Assembly (NCBI GenBank): GCA_036362985.1 | Contig: JAYGXS010000004.1 | Location: 31,646,087-31,710,086, forward strand | DNA from: Ligula intestinalis | Taxonomy: Eukaryota > Platyhelminthes > Cestoda > Diphyllobothriidea > Diphyllobothriidae | Length of the DNA stretch: 64,000 nt | Direction: 5' to 3' | Part shown: piece by piece, positions 34,201-49,200 of the stretch | Layout of the letters: every line of letters begins with the position of its first letter | Numbering within the stretch: the stretch's first letter is position 1 | Translations under genes and position numbers: made by a program | Notes under the pieces: model-generated | What the model saw: the letters and a program-made list of their open reading frames with translations, nothing else | Database searches by the model: none | Told to the model about the DNA's origin: nothing

Positions 34201-37200
34201 CCTCCGAGCTCTGAACCCATGTCGAGGTCCACAACGCTGCCCAGAGTGCCGACAGTGGCTGCAGTGCTGCTTGCCGGGCTGCTGCAATGCTGTTGGCGCA
34301 GAGAAGTGGGCGAGGCGTCAAGACAGAGGGACCAGGCGGAGGTGGCGTTGTCGTCGGTGGCAGGTACAGGAACAGCAGGAGCAGCAGCAGACTCCTGGGA
34401 GTCAGACACCTCTCTGTAGACAATGACAGAGGATCTGCGGCGCTCGCTGACCTCCTCGTCAGGATTTGCGAAACAGTCAAGGGAAGATGAGGTGTTAGCA
34501 GCACCAACCGCAGCAGCAGCATCGTCAGCGTAACTTCCAGGTGTCAGCCCTTGTTGTCGCCCCTGTTCTTCAGGAGACAGGAGACGTATGAATTTCGGTG
34601 AGGGTGGGAGTCCGGTTCGAGTAGGCTCCTCCGACACGCGTTTAATCACATCACGTACATACTCAGAGAGGTGAGAGAAGTTCTTGCGTTGACTTACGCG
34701 TTCGACATCGAGGACAGAAGAACCCTCCATCAACTGGTCTTCAGCCGAGGTAGTGGGTCTGGAACTGCTCGCAACCGACTGATTCGCCTCCTCACCTTCC
34801 GAGGCTGCCGCAGCAACGCCCCGCGCCGGGGTGACAGCATCGTCTTCTCCTGCCGACTGAATAATTTGTTCGGAGTTGTCTAAGAGTGGTAGCGGAGCCA
34901 TTGGTGGTAACGGCTGTGTGGCATCCCCGTCTAATTCGGTACTCTGAACATCGGCATCAGTGCCCTCCGAATCAGAGTCCTGCTGAGGACGCAAGCCAAC
35001 ACTTATTGCTTCGGCGATTGGGTCCTGGTCATCGCTTTCAATGACTTCGGGGGGAGAAAGGAGAGGCGTTATGTCGTCCTCTTCATCCTCTGCGTCCGTC
35101 AGGCCTCGGCGTGAGTGACGAGCCAAGGGGCTTCTGTTAGAGGGATTGCGAGTATCCTCAGCAAAGCCGGTACGATAGGTGCGACGATGGGGTCTAGGAA
35201 TGTAACCACGCAATGAAGAAGTGCTACTACCGCCAGTCATTCTCTCATTGTCAAGGACCGAGCGAAGACGGGAGGGAGGAAGAGTGTCAACTGCAGTCTC
35301 ATCATCAGATTCAGAGTCTGGGCAGGCAACATCATCTGGAGCAGCTGCCAAGTTCATGGTAGGTGTCCTCAAGTTCTCAACTCCAGTCTTAATTAGCAAT
35401 TAAGAAATGGAAATACAAAGCGATATTTCAATAAACTGTATAAATTGATTCACCGAAATTGACAGCAAGATAAAAGGTCAACCTTGGGTGGAATTTTAGA
35501 GCTCCGTCTAGACTAATACGCCGGACATAAATAAGCCTAACAGAACAATGATGTCAAGCGCACAGCGAAAATACTTTGAAAGAGCCGACTTACTGCAAAC
35601 CACGGCAGAACAGAATGTTAACTTACAGGACAGATAGGCATACCTAGACTTCGACAAGCTTCTAAGAAGCTTGCTCGAAGTATTATTATAGTTCGTCCGC
35701 AGACTGTCAATCATCAGAGTTACTCAGGTAGACTTGCGAAACACCAATTTCCAAAAATATTATGTAGCATAGAGAGAAAAAATATTGACGGCAATTGTGT
35801 GGGTAGTAGTAGTAGTAATAGTAGTAATAGTAGTAGTATTAGTAGTAGTGGTATTTGTAGTAGTAGTAGTAGTAGCAGTAATAGTACTGTTATGCTGTGC
35901 CATAGTCTTCAAAAAAATACCTGAGATGCGTGCAAATGTATCGGTGCCGAAGGACTGAGAAGTCGTTTATATGCAAAACACTTAGCATTAAATGACAGAC
36001 AGAGGACGACACACAAGTGACTTTTGGAAAACTGATTTAAATTACGGTAAGATATATCAGGTGGGGCATGTTAATGTGACTACAGAGAAGGAAAAGTAAG
36101 CTAAATTATCCAATCACCTCTTCTGCTGAAATATTTGTGCTCAGATCAACCGGTTGCGATCTCTCGATCATGGCCGAAACATTGAAAACGCGGAGTTGTG
36201 CGGCAGTCGATATTCCACTCGGGCCATCAGTGGTAGGGGCTGCCTCCTTCCCCGTCTTCTCGGACTTCTTCGTAGCATCTGAAAATCGACTGTCGGTAGA
36301 TGCGGCACCGGCGACGACTGTGCCAGGCTTACTGCAAGAACCGGCTGCGCTACCTTGGCGTCCGTCCTCCACAGTCTTGCTCCCTTCCTCCGCTTCCCCT
36401 GTAGTGGTTGAGGCAGCCAAACAGTGCTGCTTTGCATTCCAGGAGGGCAGATAGTTGGGATCTTTGTACATGGACCGTCGGACAATGCCATTGGGACAGT
36501 CGATACTGCTCCCGGCTGGTTGCCGCCGTATGCCCTGCACGCGCTCGCTCGTAATCACCTGGTCAAAGGCCTGTGCAAACACGAAACGAAGTTTTAATCC
36601 TCAAACAGTTGCAAGAAAAAGCGCAAATTAAAGGGAGGACAGCACTCACGTGGATAGCCTCGTTTGTCTGGGATGTCAAGGTGTAGGTGGCAAAGGGTCG
36701 AAGACCACCAGTTCGAACGGGACTCAACAGGCCGACAGCAAGCAGTGACAGTTCCACACAAGCCACAGGTGCCAGATGGAGAAACACGAGACGGCATAAT
36801 TCCAGGGGTTGTGACTGGGAGGCTAGTCGACTAAGGGGGCAAGGGTTGGGAAGCAGGTGATTAGCAAAAGTAAGGTCTTACAGCAAGGACGACAGGCAGC
36901 AGGATTTAAGGGTCACTTGTTAACAGCCCTTCCGCTACAATTTATAAAGGAAGGAGGATCCAATCTACTGTCGTTTGCATAGGGAGAAGTCAACACCTAA
37001 AGCCAAATGTATGGACACGATACAGCTGAAACTTAAACGAAATGAAATGTTTCATTTCCGTAGAGAGATAATCAAAGAACAAAGAAATATGCTCATATGT
37101 GGAGATGTGTCAGGAAATTACGGTAATAACGCCGCTCTTGGGGAAAATATTTCAAGAGACGGTTAATAAGCTTGCAATGGCCATTCTAGTTTCCTTTTTG

Positions 37201-40200
37201 GCTTTTTGTCGGCATATTAGTATCCTCACGCCCATCCCAATCAACCAAATTACACTTGTAGTACTTACGTTGCGTTTTCAAGTACTTAGGTGTCCTTTGT
37301 CGTTAGTTTTCTGGACGCGTTCACGTCGGTTTTAGGTGAGCTATCGATATTTTGGTAACTTAGGCATACTTCATCAGTTACGCCACGCACTCTCAATCAT
37401 GCAGACCTTCACCGTGCATTGCAAGCCAAAGGAGAGAAACTGGTGAGTTAAGTGAGTGATAACAACTACAAGTAATAATTTTTCTGGGGTTAAACGTCCT
37501 TTTATAAAGTTACAAACTTACGGTTTCTTCTTGTAATGATCCGGAGCAAGACCCAGCACGATGCTTGTGTATACCCGCGCGACAGATCGCACAAACCGAG
37601 CGATACCGTGTCGGCAGGCAAGGAAGGAGCTTGTACTGTCTGATTCATTGGCCGAAGTTGAGGCTGGCGAGGTTTGCTGTTGCAGCCCAATGCGTAAGAG
37701 GCGAAGCAGATTCTGTTCTCGCCGCGCGACAGAAAGATGTTCCTCAAGACTGCCTGACAGAGTACTCAGTAGACGGTGAAGAAGTTCCGGGGGACACTTG
37801 CAGAGGAGCGTAAACACAAACTCGTCCAACTGCGACGCGCCAGACTGAATTGCCATGAAAGGCTGAAGTAAAAACGGGGGAGGGAAAATAAGTACATGGG
37901 TGCAAGCAAAAGGCACACATATACACAAGAAAGCACAGGAACGAAATCCAAACCTGTTCGTCCTTTGAGGGGGAAGGAGGCCCATCACAGCAGAGTAGGC
38001 TCGCCGCGGCTGACTTTGACTCTAGCACGATTTCAAGGGCGTCCCTGCAGAAGGTCGGCGGCTCTAGGTCGTGTTCCGGTTCGTCTGACGTTGCACCTCC
38101 GTTCCCACGGCCAGTCACATCGGCTGAAGTGACACCCCCTGACTGGGTGCGGCCGCTCAGTGAGGTAGCCGTCGTCGGCGTATCTGCGGCAGCAGCACCG
38201 GTCGGTGCGGTTGCCATGGCTGCAGCAGCAGCCGCAGCAGCAATCACGGCCCTTGAGGTTATGGGACCGAGACGCCGACGGGAGGGACGGTACTGCTTCT
38301 GTTCCCTGCACTGTCGTTCTACAGACTTGGTCAGATAGACCATCAGGTGTTCTCCTCGGCCGTTGGGCAGATATACGAGGTCAGTCTCCCGCAGTAGACG
38401 CTCAAAGAGGTTGAGACGCATTGACTGGGAACCAAGAATGAGACTGCGGCAACAGCACTTCTCCCAGCAGTCGCAGTAGGCTGTGGGTGAGGTGCGTTTG
38501 AGACGACAATCGTGGCCTTTGTGGCAAACACGTGCGCACTCAGTGCAGCAGCACAGGGAGTCCATAAGACCGCAGGTGCGACACTCGAAAATGTCCAGAC
38601 GGATGTGGTTGGGACCGGTCCAGGTAAAACTGCAGGTGTCGTTGTAGCACAGCATGAAGAGGGGTGAATCGTCGAGGCAGGAGGAGGGAGGGAATAGATA
38701 TTTCATGATGGGAGAGTAACGAAATTGGCTGGTGGTTTCATTCTCCACTCGGATATTTTCCAGGTCTACAAGGAAGTCCAGAAGGAAATTGGCGACCTGA
38801 TAGGCTTTGCACTGGATAGCCAACATGAATGGAGTCATGCCATCGTCGGTGACACTGGATAGCAACTCAGACAAGTGTGGTCGTAAGGTCGGATCACGTA
38901 GCAGCAGTCGGAGGATACGATAGGAGGCCTGGCGGCGGGTGAAGTCGTCCGCGGTGACTGGAGGCAAATACCAGAAGTTTGATCCAGCGGTGGCTGTGGT
39001 GGTGGAAGGCGGAGCAGAGGGAAATGCAGCTTGACTGGTGACAACGCTCCCTTGGGTGTCTTGACCGGAGGTCGTGTGAGCCGGTGTCGCGATAGTCTCC
39101 ATGGAGGACCGGATGAAAAGATCGTGCATTGTTAGACCGGAAGCGCCTGACCGCGAGCTACCTCTGCGAAAGGCAAACAACAGTAGGCAGAACAATATAG
39201 GTAAATGATGATGTTAAATGATGATGTTAAAGGCTCCCATAAACCCACTTCACCCGCTGGAAGTACTGTAAATGAGCACAGACGGAGACTTCATGAAAAT
39301 GTGGCCCACCAATGCAGCCAATAGAAATATTGGGTGATTACGTCGAGCCTTATTATTCAGCAGCAGCACGAATTCGAAGAACCAGGCGGTGGTATACCCA
39401 GCCGTACGCAAATGCAAAAGACAGGTTATCGGGTGTATGAACTCCGCTAAAACTAACATGGAGACCTGGTGTTACACCGAAGTGGGTGCATGAGTTTTAT
39501 CGAAAATACCCTTTAAAGTGCCTTGACTTGCGCACTTTGGCAGACTGTAAACACTAACAAGCGTAAAGAGCGACCGATGACTTGGGGTCCAACTATTTTC
39601 GAGGCTGAAATCGTTCAGTAAATACCTATGGGACTAGTTGGAGCTAGCGGATACAGCTACTAAGACATTCTTACCAACCAGGAAAACCGAGGTATGCTCA
39701 GAGTAAGAAAACAGTATGATGGACGATTAAGCGATTTGGGTTGTCCTAGCACAAACTATCTGTTTTGCGAACACATTAAAGACTTTTAAATCGGTCGGTA
39801 ATAGAAGAAACAAAAAGGTGCGTGAAATGGAGCATAAAGTCTAGTCACGTGCACATACTTTCTGTGAAAAAAAAACCCGCTAGAACAGGGGTCGGGAACG
39901 TGTGGCTCGAGAGCCAGGTGTGGCTCTTTTGATGATTGCATCTGACTCTCTCAGATAAAATTGGAATTAGAAACTTCAGATTTGTTTCCTCCAATGAGGT
40001 TTATCGTACTCAAATTTAATTGAGTTCAATCTTAAATATGCATGGCTCTCACTGAAATATGGTTCCAAATATTTGCTTTCTTGGCTATCTGAGTCAAAAA
40101 GGTTCTCGGCCTCTGAGTTTCTGTGTTGCCCACGGGTATAATATCAAGCGCCCACATACGATGGTAGGGCCTAGGAAAACTAGCGGGCATGCACCTTAGA

Positions 40201-43200
40201 TATAAGCAATTTTAAAAGTTTTTTAATGCTTTTTACGGTAACCTCCTGACATGTGTAGCATTTGAAACCATCTTGAAATTTGCCTGAGCGTTTGAGATAA
40301 GTGCAGAAATAAGATATGAGCCTACAGACGGAGGCTGGAGTTATCCCCACCGTTAGATAATAAGTGCGGAAGGGGGGCGGGCACACATGACTTACAAATT
40401 TAGCAGCGAGAACAGTGGTTTCGAGGTGGGTGTAAGATTCCAAGTTTGGCTGGGGTTTCGGAGCTCCAGACCTTTGAATTTACTTTCCGGTTGGTTTGCC
40501 AGAATGTTGACAAGACGGTCAGACCACTCGGTTTCACGATTGGACTGTGGAGCACACATAAGCACAGCCATGTGAAGTATATTACGATGGCCATCAGAAA
40601 GTTCATGTACTACGGACTGAAGTTTACTCGCAGTCGAGGTAGCCAATGAGCGAAGCTATAAGAGAAAAAAAGCACGTCATTAATGAATGAACCACGACGG
40701 TGGAGGCATGTAAAAAAAGGATAGGCAACATCTTAAGACAAACGATTCAACAACGATGTGGTTGTAGGCATCCCGAGACGACTATGAAGGAGTGATATCC
40801 TCTCGTATGATAGATTAACTTGTGCATTTTCAGACTGTCAGATAATAACCGGTGGATTTCATTTGGCCGCTATAGCGTAAGTAGATTAGGAATTCGGTCC
40901 GTCCATGAGGCATAAGGTTACGCAAAGTACGCTCAGTGTAGTGAATTGCAATGTTCATTGGCGAAGAGAATACGGTCAGAAGTGCTGATTTACTTGGAAT
41001 AATGTAGTTCCAATATCGAAAACTGTTATCTCCTAGTAAGACAGTTGGAAAACCCATTCCAAATGCTGATTCCGCTGCAAGCGTACCGAGTTGACAAAGC
41101 TGGCCCGGTAGTTTGCTTGCGGGCTACTCAGTGTCCACAGGAAGTGAATTGAAGAGCAGACTTGAAAAAAAAATTAGCTGTGAAATAAGCAAGTTATCGA
41201 GCCTGACAAACTAGTGATCACAGATTATGCAACAGGCAGCGCCAACTGGACAATGACTTCGCAAACCGGTCGCCTATAAAAAGTAACATACTGTAGCTAT
41301 ATTACGGAATTTCACATGTGCACGACTTCGTCCTCAGGCAGCTGCTGTGCGAGGAACTCTCGTTTCGCAGCGGTTTTAATGACCGGAAACCATGATTAGG
41401 GCATTCTATTTGGACATGACAAAGGTAAATGACGTTTGAGGACTAAATTCGCCGGCCTAACAACGGTAACGCCACATACGGGTGTGGTTTTCCGGCATAA
41501 GAAACCACAAACGGTAACGATAATATACAGACTTTCTCGAGGAGGAAAGCGAATAGCCTGTGGGTTTCAAACAGGTGTTCGTTGGAGAGCTAACAGTAGT
41601 AAAAGCGTAAAGCTAGACGAGGGGCAAGCTAGTAGACTAAAAGAAGTAAGAAGGGGGCAAAAAAGGGGGAAGGTAGGGCGATATTTCGAGTGGTACGATA
41701 TTAAAACGTCCATTTCGGCGACGTTTGGAGCTAACTTGCATACTATTTTGCACAATGAAGGCATGCAAGTAGCCCTTGATGGATCCGGAACTCCGCCGGT
41801 TGGGCCTCAATCCAGGCGGCGAGGAGGAGAAGTCGGAGCAGCATAGTCAAGAGTGGCTGGAGATGAGAAGAGATGGATCCACCATAGGGAGGTTTGGTGT
41901 AGCAGACCTTGGCCGCCCTGAGGGCGGGTGGGAACGCGGTCGAAGACGCGTCTGCTGTGGTTCAATGAAGTTCGGCTATGGTGTCCCTTTTTTAATGATT
42001 GATTCATAGTATTGTGCAACGCAATTTTGTTCTTTACTAACAGAGTCTACTACTCTGGGCGAGTTGGATAGAGCACGAGAAAACAGGCTGGCTCGGAACG
42101 GTGTCACACTAGCTTCTACATAGATGACATAAGTGCGACAAGCAGCTGGTACAGACGAATCAAACATATTCAAGGTGAAATAGTTTTGCTCAGTTTAAAT
42201 AAAAAAATGACATAAAACGAAAGGCAGGAGGACAGCCGGAGCACCTACCGCTTCCTCGACTTTATGATCTTCTGCCCGCAAAATGTACTGCATGAGAGAG
42301 GTCTCAGCGACGACTATGACACCAAACAGAATGCGTGGAATCCGAGATTTCGCCTCTTTGTTCTTCTTTGAATTGGCATCAGCAGTGCCAGAGGAGGGGG
42401 CCGGTTGTGAGTCGCCAAATGTAGACAGACAAGATGGACTGAGCCAACTGAGTGCAGCACACTGAATTGAAGGAAGGTCAAGCCATTGGGGGAAGACCCA
42501 CGGCTCTTGTCCAGAACGTGGGGTCGGAAGGAAGGGGAAGATAACACCATCAGAATCCCGCAAAAGTAGAGGACGCTGAGGCAGAAACACGCGAGAGGAT
42601 TAGATGTTGGATGCCGGGTAATTATGCATTTGCGACTGAAGAATCATCAGAACAGAAAGGAGTAGACAGTACTCTTAAGGAACAGTGTAACTGCCCATTA
42701 AGTGTCTAATTACCGCAAGCCTCTGTTGTGCGAGACGACAATTACGAATGTTCACTAGGTTCTTGAAAGTATGCTTTGACAAAATATCCCAATGCTTGGG
42801 ATTCCGCCCTGTAAACAACTTAATGTACCTTTAAAATACTCCATCACATCAACCATCATGGACTGTGGAATTGCCAGTGGATGGAATAAATTTTTTGTCC
42901 TTCAGAAAAGAGGTCAGCCTGTAATGGACCTTTTCTATAGTGGTTGGATGTAGCAATCCTCTAAACCTACGGGACCGACACCGACATATACAGATCGGTC
43001 ATGGGGATCAAAAACTGGCAAGCGCGAGGCACGCGTAGATATAGTTTCAAGCTCGTCAACCGCTGCACAGACTTATTTGCAGTCGCTTTTACACTTCCCT
43101 TGAAATATATTAGACATTGGGCGTGAATGGAGAAGACGCTGGCAAGTTACCACTGCGGCATCCTGAGTTAACATAAATCACAACTAAGAAGCCTACTCAA

Positions 43201-46200
43201 GTTAAAAATCAGAACAGTAACAAACGTACCTCCGCAGGATAGGTGTACGCAAGCTGGTCGTAAGCCGGACGCTGAGCACCCTGAGTGAGGATGGGAAGTC
43301 GATGGGAAGAGACTGTCTTGCCAATCAACGTGAAGACATGATACTCTAAGGTTTTCGGGTCCATCGCGGGCGGACTTGAAGCGGGTTTGTCAATTAACCT
43401 CTCAACAATGGCGTGAATTCGACCATTCTCTGGAGCAATTGAGATTAGCTTTTTCCTGTTGCGCGCCGTAGTGGTTCCAGGGCCGCTTTCACCACTCACC
43501 TTCGAGGACAAAAACGAGGTGGGGACCTTTCGGGGAGAATGCTGAACAAAGTCCGGAACGCGTTGGAGCCCCGTGGGCTTAACAACCATCAAATCGTCCT
43601 TCTTCAGGAGACGACAATCCTACAAGGTTGACGGTGATCATAACATTAACCCCATTTCAATTTTTAAACAGTACTCTTGGTCAAACGAACTACCGAAAAC
43701 TTACATTCAGCCACGTCATTGGGTCCGGAGGTAAGGACGAGCCCGCAGTAGACGATTTGGTTGCTGGCAGGGTCGGTTTCGTCGACTGACTCTGTTGTGT
43801 GCAGGCCGCAGTGGCAGAGGCGGGTGGAGGGACTCCTGCAGTTATACTGTTAATGAGCATGCACACGGGAGATAAGGTGCAATTGGCCGCCAAGCACGCT
43901 CGGTCTTGCTCCTGAATAAAAGTAATGAAAACTCCACGGTAGAAACGATTATTGGGGAGGGGGGAAAGGGTAAGGACCGAATCACTACGAGTGACCAATG
44001 CCACGCCTGACAGAAAATTTTCTAGGCATAATGCGGGGTCGTGTTGTTTATTTCGCCAGACCTAACTAAAACTGCCTACTGCGGTTACAAATGGGATGGG
44101 ACGACATAATGAAACAAACAACAAAGTATGTGAGCGACAGAAAGGTGGCAATCATGTGGTTTAAGACAGGGCACGGGCTGTTCGTACAAAGATAAACTAT
44201 TCACAAGGATTGTCTTCATTCTGGGAAGCAGAAAGTTATGACAGAGTACTGCGGTTTAGACGGACGCTCAGATCTAAGTTGGTCGAAAGGAGTCAATCAA
44301 AAATAACCGAATCCAAAAAAGCTACTAGTTTGACATAATTGTGCATAAACCTGTACGCAAATGACGCCTCCTGTTAGCAGGGCGGGGTGTAAAAGAAGAC
44401 CCGCAAATCTCGTGATTTTGTCCAATACTATCCAACAGCCATGTATTTCACCATCTTCTTGGTCTATGCTTTGTGGGTTGGCTGGGATAGCTTGTTTATT
44501 TATTTATTTTAGAGCACAGACCGGGTTCCGGGATTCACTGGGAGAGACAGAATACGAAAGTAATTACAATTGCGCTAACTCACCTCTCCATAGAGATTGA
44601 CTAAGCCCAAAATAAACACATAAATGGAAGGCTTAAAAGCCATAAATGCAGGTGCGAGTATAAGGCAATAATTTGGCTGGTATTGAAAAACGAAGTTACC
44701 TTCAGAAATTTAACAGCTGCAATGTTTCCATCCACCTTGAGCAGAACACCAACGGGCTGGGTGCGGCCATCCTCAACAAAGACAACATCATTAAGACACC
44801 AGTCCTCCAACTCCTCCGATTCACTGCTATTGCTACCAGCCCTATTCGTCGAAGAGTGTTGGCGCTTGGTTGCCGGTCGAGTGCCACCAAAATCCGTACT
44901 GCTGTCCTTTTCTGTTCGGCGACTTGACCCCCGTGGCTGGCCACCACCACCAGCACCCGGAGAGGAGGCTCGGCCGTCCGCTTCACTAGAGGCTCTGGCG
45001 ACAGTTGTTGTGCCACGGTCACCACGATCACTCGATGTGCTGGGCACCTTCTTGCGTTCTAGTGGTGAAAAAAGGAGAAAAAACAGTCGGTAATTTTAAA
45101 CATGAATGAATCTAATAACCCAATCGCTACAGTTTAGTTGACGGTCGTGCAGGAGGCACCTTCTAGGTCTAACAAGTTTGCATATCTCCTTCCGTAGAAG
45201 AGCCGACATGGGGCTGGGTGAATTTTCGACAAAAAGAAACACGACTTGACCATACTTATTGGTCCTTGGCACATCTAAAAAATGTGCGTTTTCGCTGCTT
45301 CTTGAACTTGTCAATTGGGGCAATATTCGTAATTTGGGTTTTATTCTTGCCAATTCAAGGTAAAAAAATGAGCTGAGGGGTCAGTAAATTCGACAATTAC
45401 TTCAACGCATCGGTTAGGCGGATAGTCCGAGGTAGTTAGCGAAACATTACTAGATGGCTTGTCGTAGCAGAGTCCTGTGTATGGGAGTATAGCTGAACAC
45501 ATATGTGTTGGTCTATAGAAGATAGAACTGTTTATACACGTGCTGATTGTGGTTATTTCACCAAGGACGCCTGCGGCATACATAAATTAATGCTATACAT
45601 TAACTGTACATCAGTTACTGCGTTTGATTTTAAAAAATGTTATGTCGTCAAAAATAGTCGCGAACAGTGTTCGCGCAAAAAACGGGAAGCTCTAATATGA
45701 TGGGAACAGTAAAATGTGTAACATTTCCACTTGGCTCTGCAGAATTAAGTTATTTTCGGGTCACAATCATTGCTTTTGAGAGGCAACATGAACCGTCTAA
45801 CTTTCATCCGATAAAGTTTATTTACTCGAGAGTTGCGATGACCAAGAGATCCATTTACGCAAACTTTGAAGAGACTGGGCAAGCCACTCCTGGTATTTAT
45901 TTTAGTTAGCTAACTGTAAGAAGGAAGTTAACCTGTCTCACTGAATCTTCATTTGCAAGCAGAACAAAAAAGTAGGAAACTCAGTAGTCGGAGGTAAGGG
46001 GCACTAAGAAAGTATGAGCATCAAGAGCAGAGCCAAATGCATGCGCATCAAAAACAATTCATCTGAAAAATTAAATAATAGGCTGTGGGTTCTTTACTGA
46101 ATGTTCCTGGGCTGACTTTGATTGGACCAGATTGATCACTACAGGTTGAAGAGGCCGGTGAAGGAGGTGGAGGCATCTCCAACGAGAGTGAACTTCCAGA

Positions 46201-49200
46201 ACCGCCTAGGCCACCGTCACCTGTTGTAGGAGCCGTGGGAAGGGCACCATCTGCCAAGGTCGCCGACTGATCGAAACTTGTTGATGGCATGGTGTTGTTG
46301 TTCCATGCAGTAATAGCATGTGGACAGGCGAATGCGTGAAGCGCTGCTTCAGTCTGACTGACCTGATCCATTGAAGATTGGAGGCGAGCAGACTGTATAG
46401 GGTCCAGACAACTGCTCAGGGAGAGAGAAGTAAGGATGGAGGGCGATTTTACTCGGAATCGGCAAACATCAGTCAACTTCCATGCGTCCTCAAGAAGAAC
46501 GCCGACTTTAGGGAGGCCGTTAACGAGAGTGAAGCCGACGGCACCAGCGTGAAATACTGGAGCATTCTTCATGCAGACCAAGTCTCCGGGGCCGACTGGT
46601 CGAGCAGGTTCTGGTTGCGCTGCCAACGTTCCTGCGGGCCCTGTGCTTGTGTGTCGACTTCTACTACTGGAATTCGTTCGTGAGTGTCCGGTCGGTGGGG
46701 TCGGAGATGATGCAGTCGTGGAAACTGGTTGTTTTTGATTACGCAACCGATCAACGGTACGTTGCCGCATGTAGGACGGATAGACACCCCTTCAGAAAGA
46801 AAAGGAAAGACCATGAAGATGTATGCAACCAAGAAGATAGTCGGTTGCATAGTAGGTTGATAAATGGAAACTTACCACCAATAGATATTGCCAGATTCAC
46901 ACTGTACGACAGAGATAAGGGTAGCTGTGTGCACCTTTCGAACAGTTTCGTGTTTAAGTTCGGCAAAACGGGTAGCAGGATGTTCAAATCTTGCTACCGC
47001 AGAGCGCAGGCTTAGTGCATTGGATGAACTGGAAGACGAGGCCGTAGCTTGCAGGAGAGCAGGCAGAACGTCATCCATCCACGAAGCAATTGCTCCGGAG
47101 GCTGTTACAACAGAAGCACGAGTTATACAGGCTGAGAGGGATACGATCTTTTCCCCAGTGATACCAAGGGTAGCTGCGCGAGGATGGCGGTGGTTCACTG
47201 TGGCACCTTGGACGGTAGGCGTAGCATCAGACGCCATGTCTGTGTCCGACATCGGCCGATCATTAAAAATTGGAAAGGTCAGGCGCTAAAAGGAAGATAT
47301 AGATGCATTAGTTAGTCGTTAAATTTTCTGACTTGTAGAACAACTAAGGCTGTCGATCAGCAAGAAGTGCAAGGTCAGAAACTTGGCGAATGACCGCTGA
47401 CGACTTAGCGAATGACCACAGTCGATTAAGTGATTGGCTATAAACAAACATGAATTGCACCGGAAATCCCGATTGGTTGAACAGACATTTGATATAACGC
47501 ACCTAGAATTTCCAAAGAGTCAAGAACATCAGTTCTTATGGTTGCGTGTCTCTAGGTGTTGTAACTCCTTAAAATCTAGGATTACAGACAGGTCTGCCTA
47601 ACAGATTGAAATCGACAATCGTGCCGTCTACCTAACTAAGAAGGAAAGTGTTGTTTCAGATAAGCCGATAGAATACTTTCGAAGATGGTATCTTCAAACA
47701 TATAATGAAGGGCTCTGAGTTTTCTTTGGATCACTTTAGCAACATCAAATATTTTTTTTAACGGAGGACCAATATCGAGGGCAGGTTAAATATCTCTCGC
47801 GAAAAACCTCTTAAATTTGGACACCCAGATATGCCTCGCCAGTCCAGTGTCTAAACTTCAGTCTTGATATGCAGCCTGTCCGACAGTGACATGTGTCACT
47901 TGAGTAGACATAGGTTTACTGGAGTTTAATTGGACTACTCTTTGACAGAGGACAGAATTGAAACTACGCTGCGACAGGATGGAGATAACGCGTCCGTGGT
48001 CACTGATGTCTTGACAACAGCGTGGGTAGACAGATACTTACAAAATGGACATTGAAGGGCAAGTTATTTATACTGGGACGCTCATCAACCTGGCTGAGGA
48101 ACATTCTCGGCCCATTTTGTATTTAAGCTCAATCTAGAGCCCCGCAGGCAGTCGCATAGCGACGTGTAACATATGATGAAGTGGAACTGATAAAGACAAC
48201 AGAGATCGGATTGGCTATTTTTGTCTTATTAACCGGCATCAGCCAGTCACAACCTAATCCTGAGGGTGGCGACCGAGATCTAATCAGGCGATCTTTGGCT
48301 ATTGAGTGCAACACGTGAAGCTAAATTACTCTATCGTACCCGACATCTTCAGCTACAGTGTTGTAGCGGCTTAACTACCTTCCGCGGCCATTCGCAGCTG
48401 CCCAAATCTACCACCACACAGTTAACCAATAATAGGTCTATTTAATGACGGAATTATCGATGGTTACAATTATTTCAGTTATAAATAGGGCCTTACAGTA
48501 TTCCATGCCGAGGTATGTTGTCTTTCATAAGACGATAAGCAAACGTGCCCAAGTTAAGGGGCATATTTTGTTCGATTTTTTTTCCAATGCTTCCTTAATG
48601 GGAATGAAGTGCCGTAAATTAGATTTAAAAAAACCTGCACTTCATGGGCTTTCAAAAGAGGGATTAGCAGCAACTTGGTATCCGGAAGCTAACAACATGA
48701 TGGCACAACGCAATGAGTTCTAAACGTACTCTTAAATATACCTCTATTGGGATGCTTCCCGATTTTTCGCTCTAGGTCATCATGCTCACTAATTTTACTA
48801 AATTCCCGTAAGATGCTAGAAGTAATCAAAGACTTTAAGGGAGACAGCCACGGCGAGTAGTTCAAATAGAATGGCTCATGAAACAGCAAAAAACGATAAA
48901 TGAGAACACTATGCTTCGCAAAGGATATTTTAAGATGATGTATTGTTCTCAAGTTAAGCAAAGATTATCAAACATTCTCCGAACAATTGACATCACAGAA
49001 ACAGTGGAAGAGCCACAAACTGTATTAATGTTAATCTCAACATGTTAAGCTCAACATAGATGTGGAGGAGAGTTGTCAATACAATAGCACCTCAATGTAG
49101 TGTAGTGTAGGTGTGATGTAGTGTAGGTTGTTTAAGGGTCACTCCGATTCGCTGGATTAAATCTGATCTACTGATATCGAATTTTAGGTGCGTAAAATCC

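Noticed and set aside
41436..41846. 136-codon plus-strand ORF
   Set aside because: Its last third is the antisense of a LINE 5' block; the first part has no motif.
48445..48723. 92-codon plus-strand ORF in UBR5 intron 7
   Set aside because: No family resemblance that I could defend; could be chance or an old repeat.
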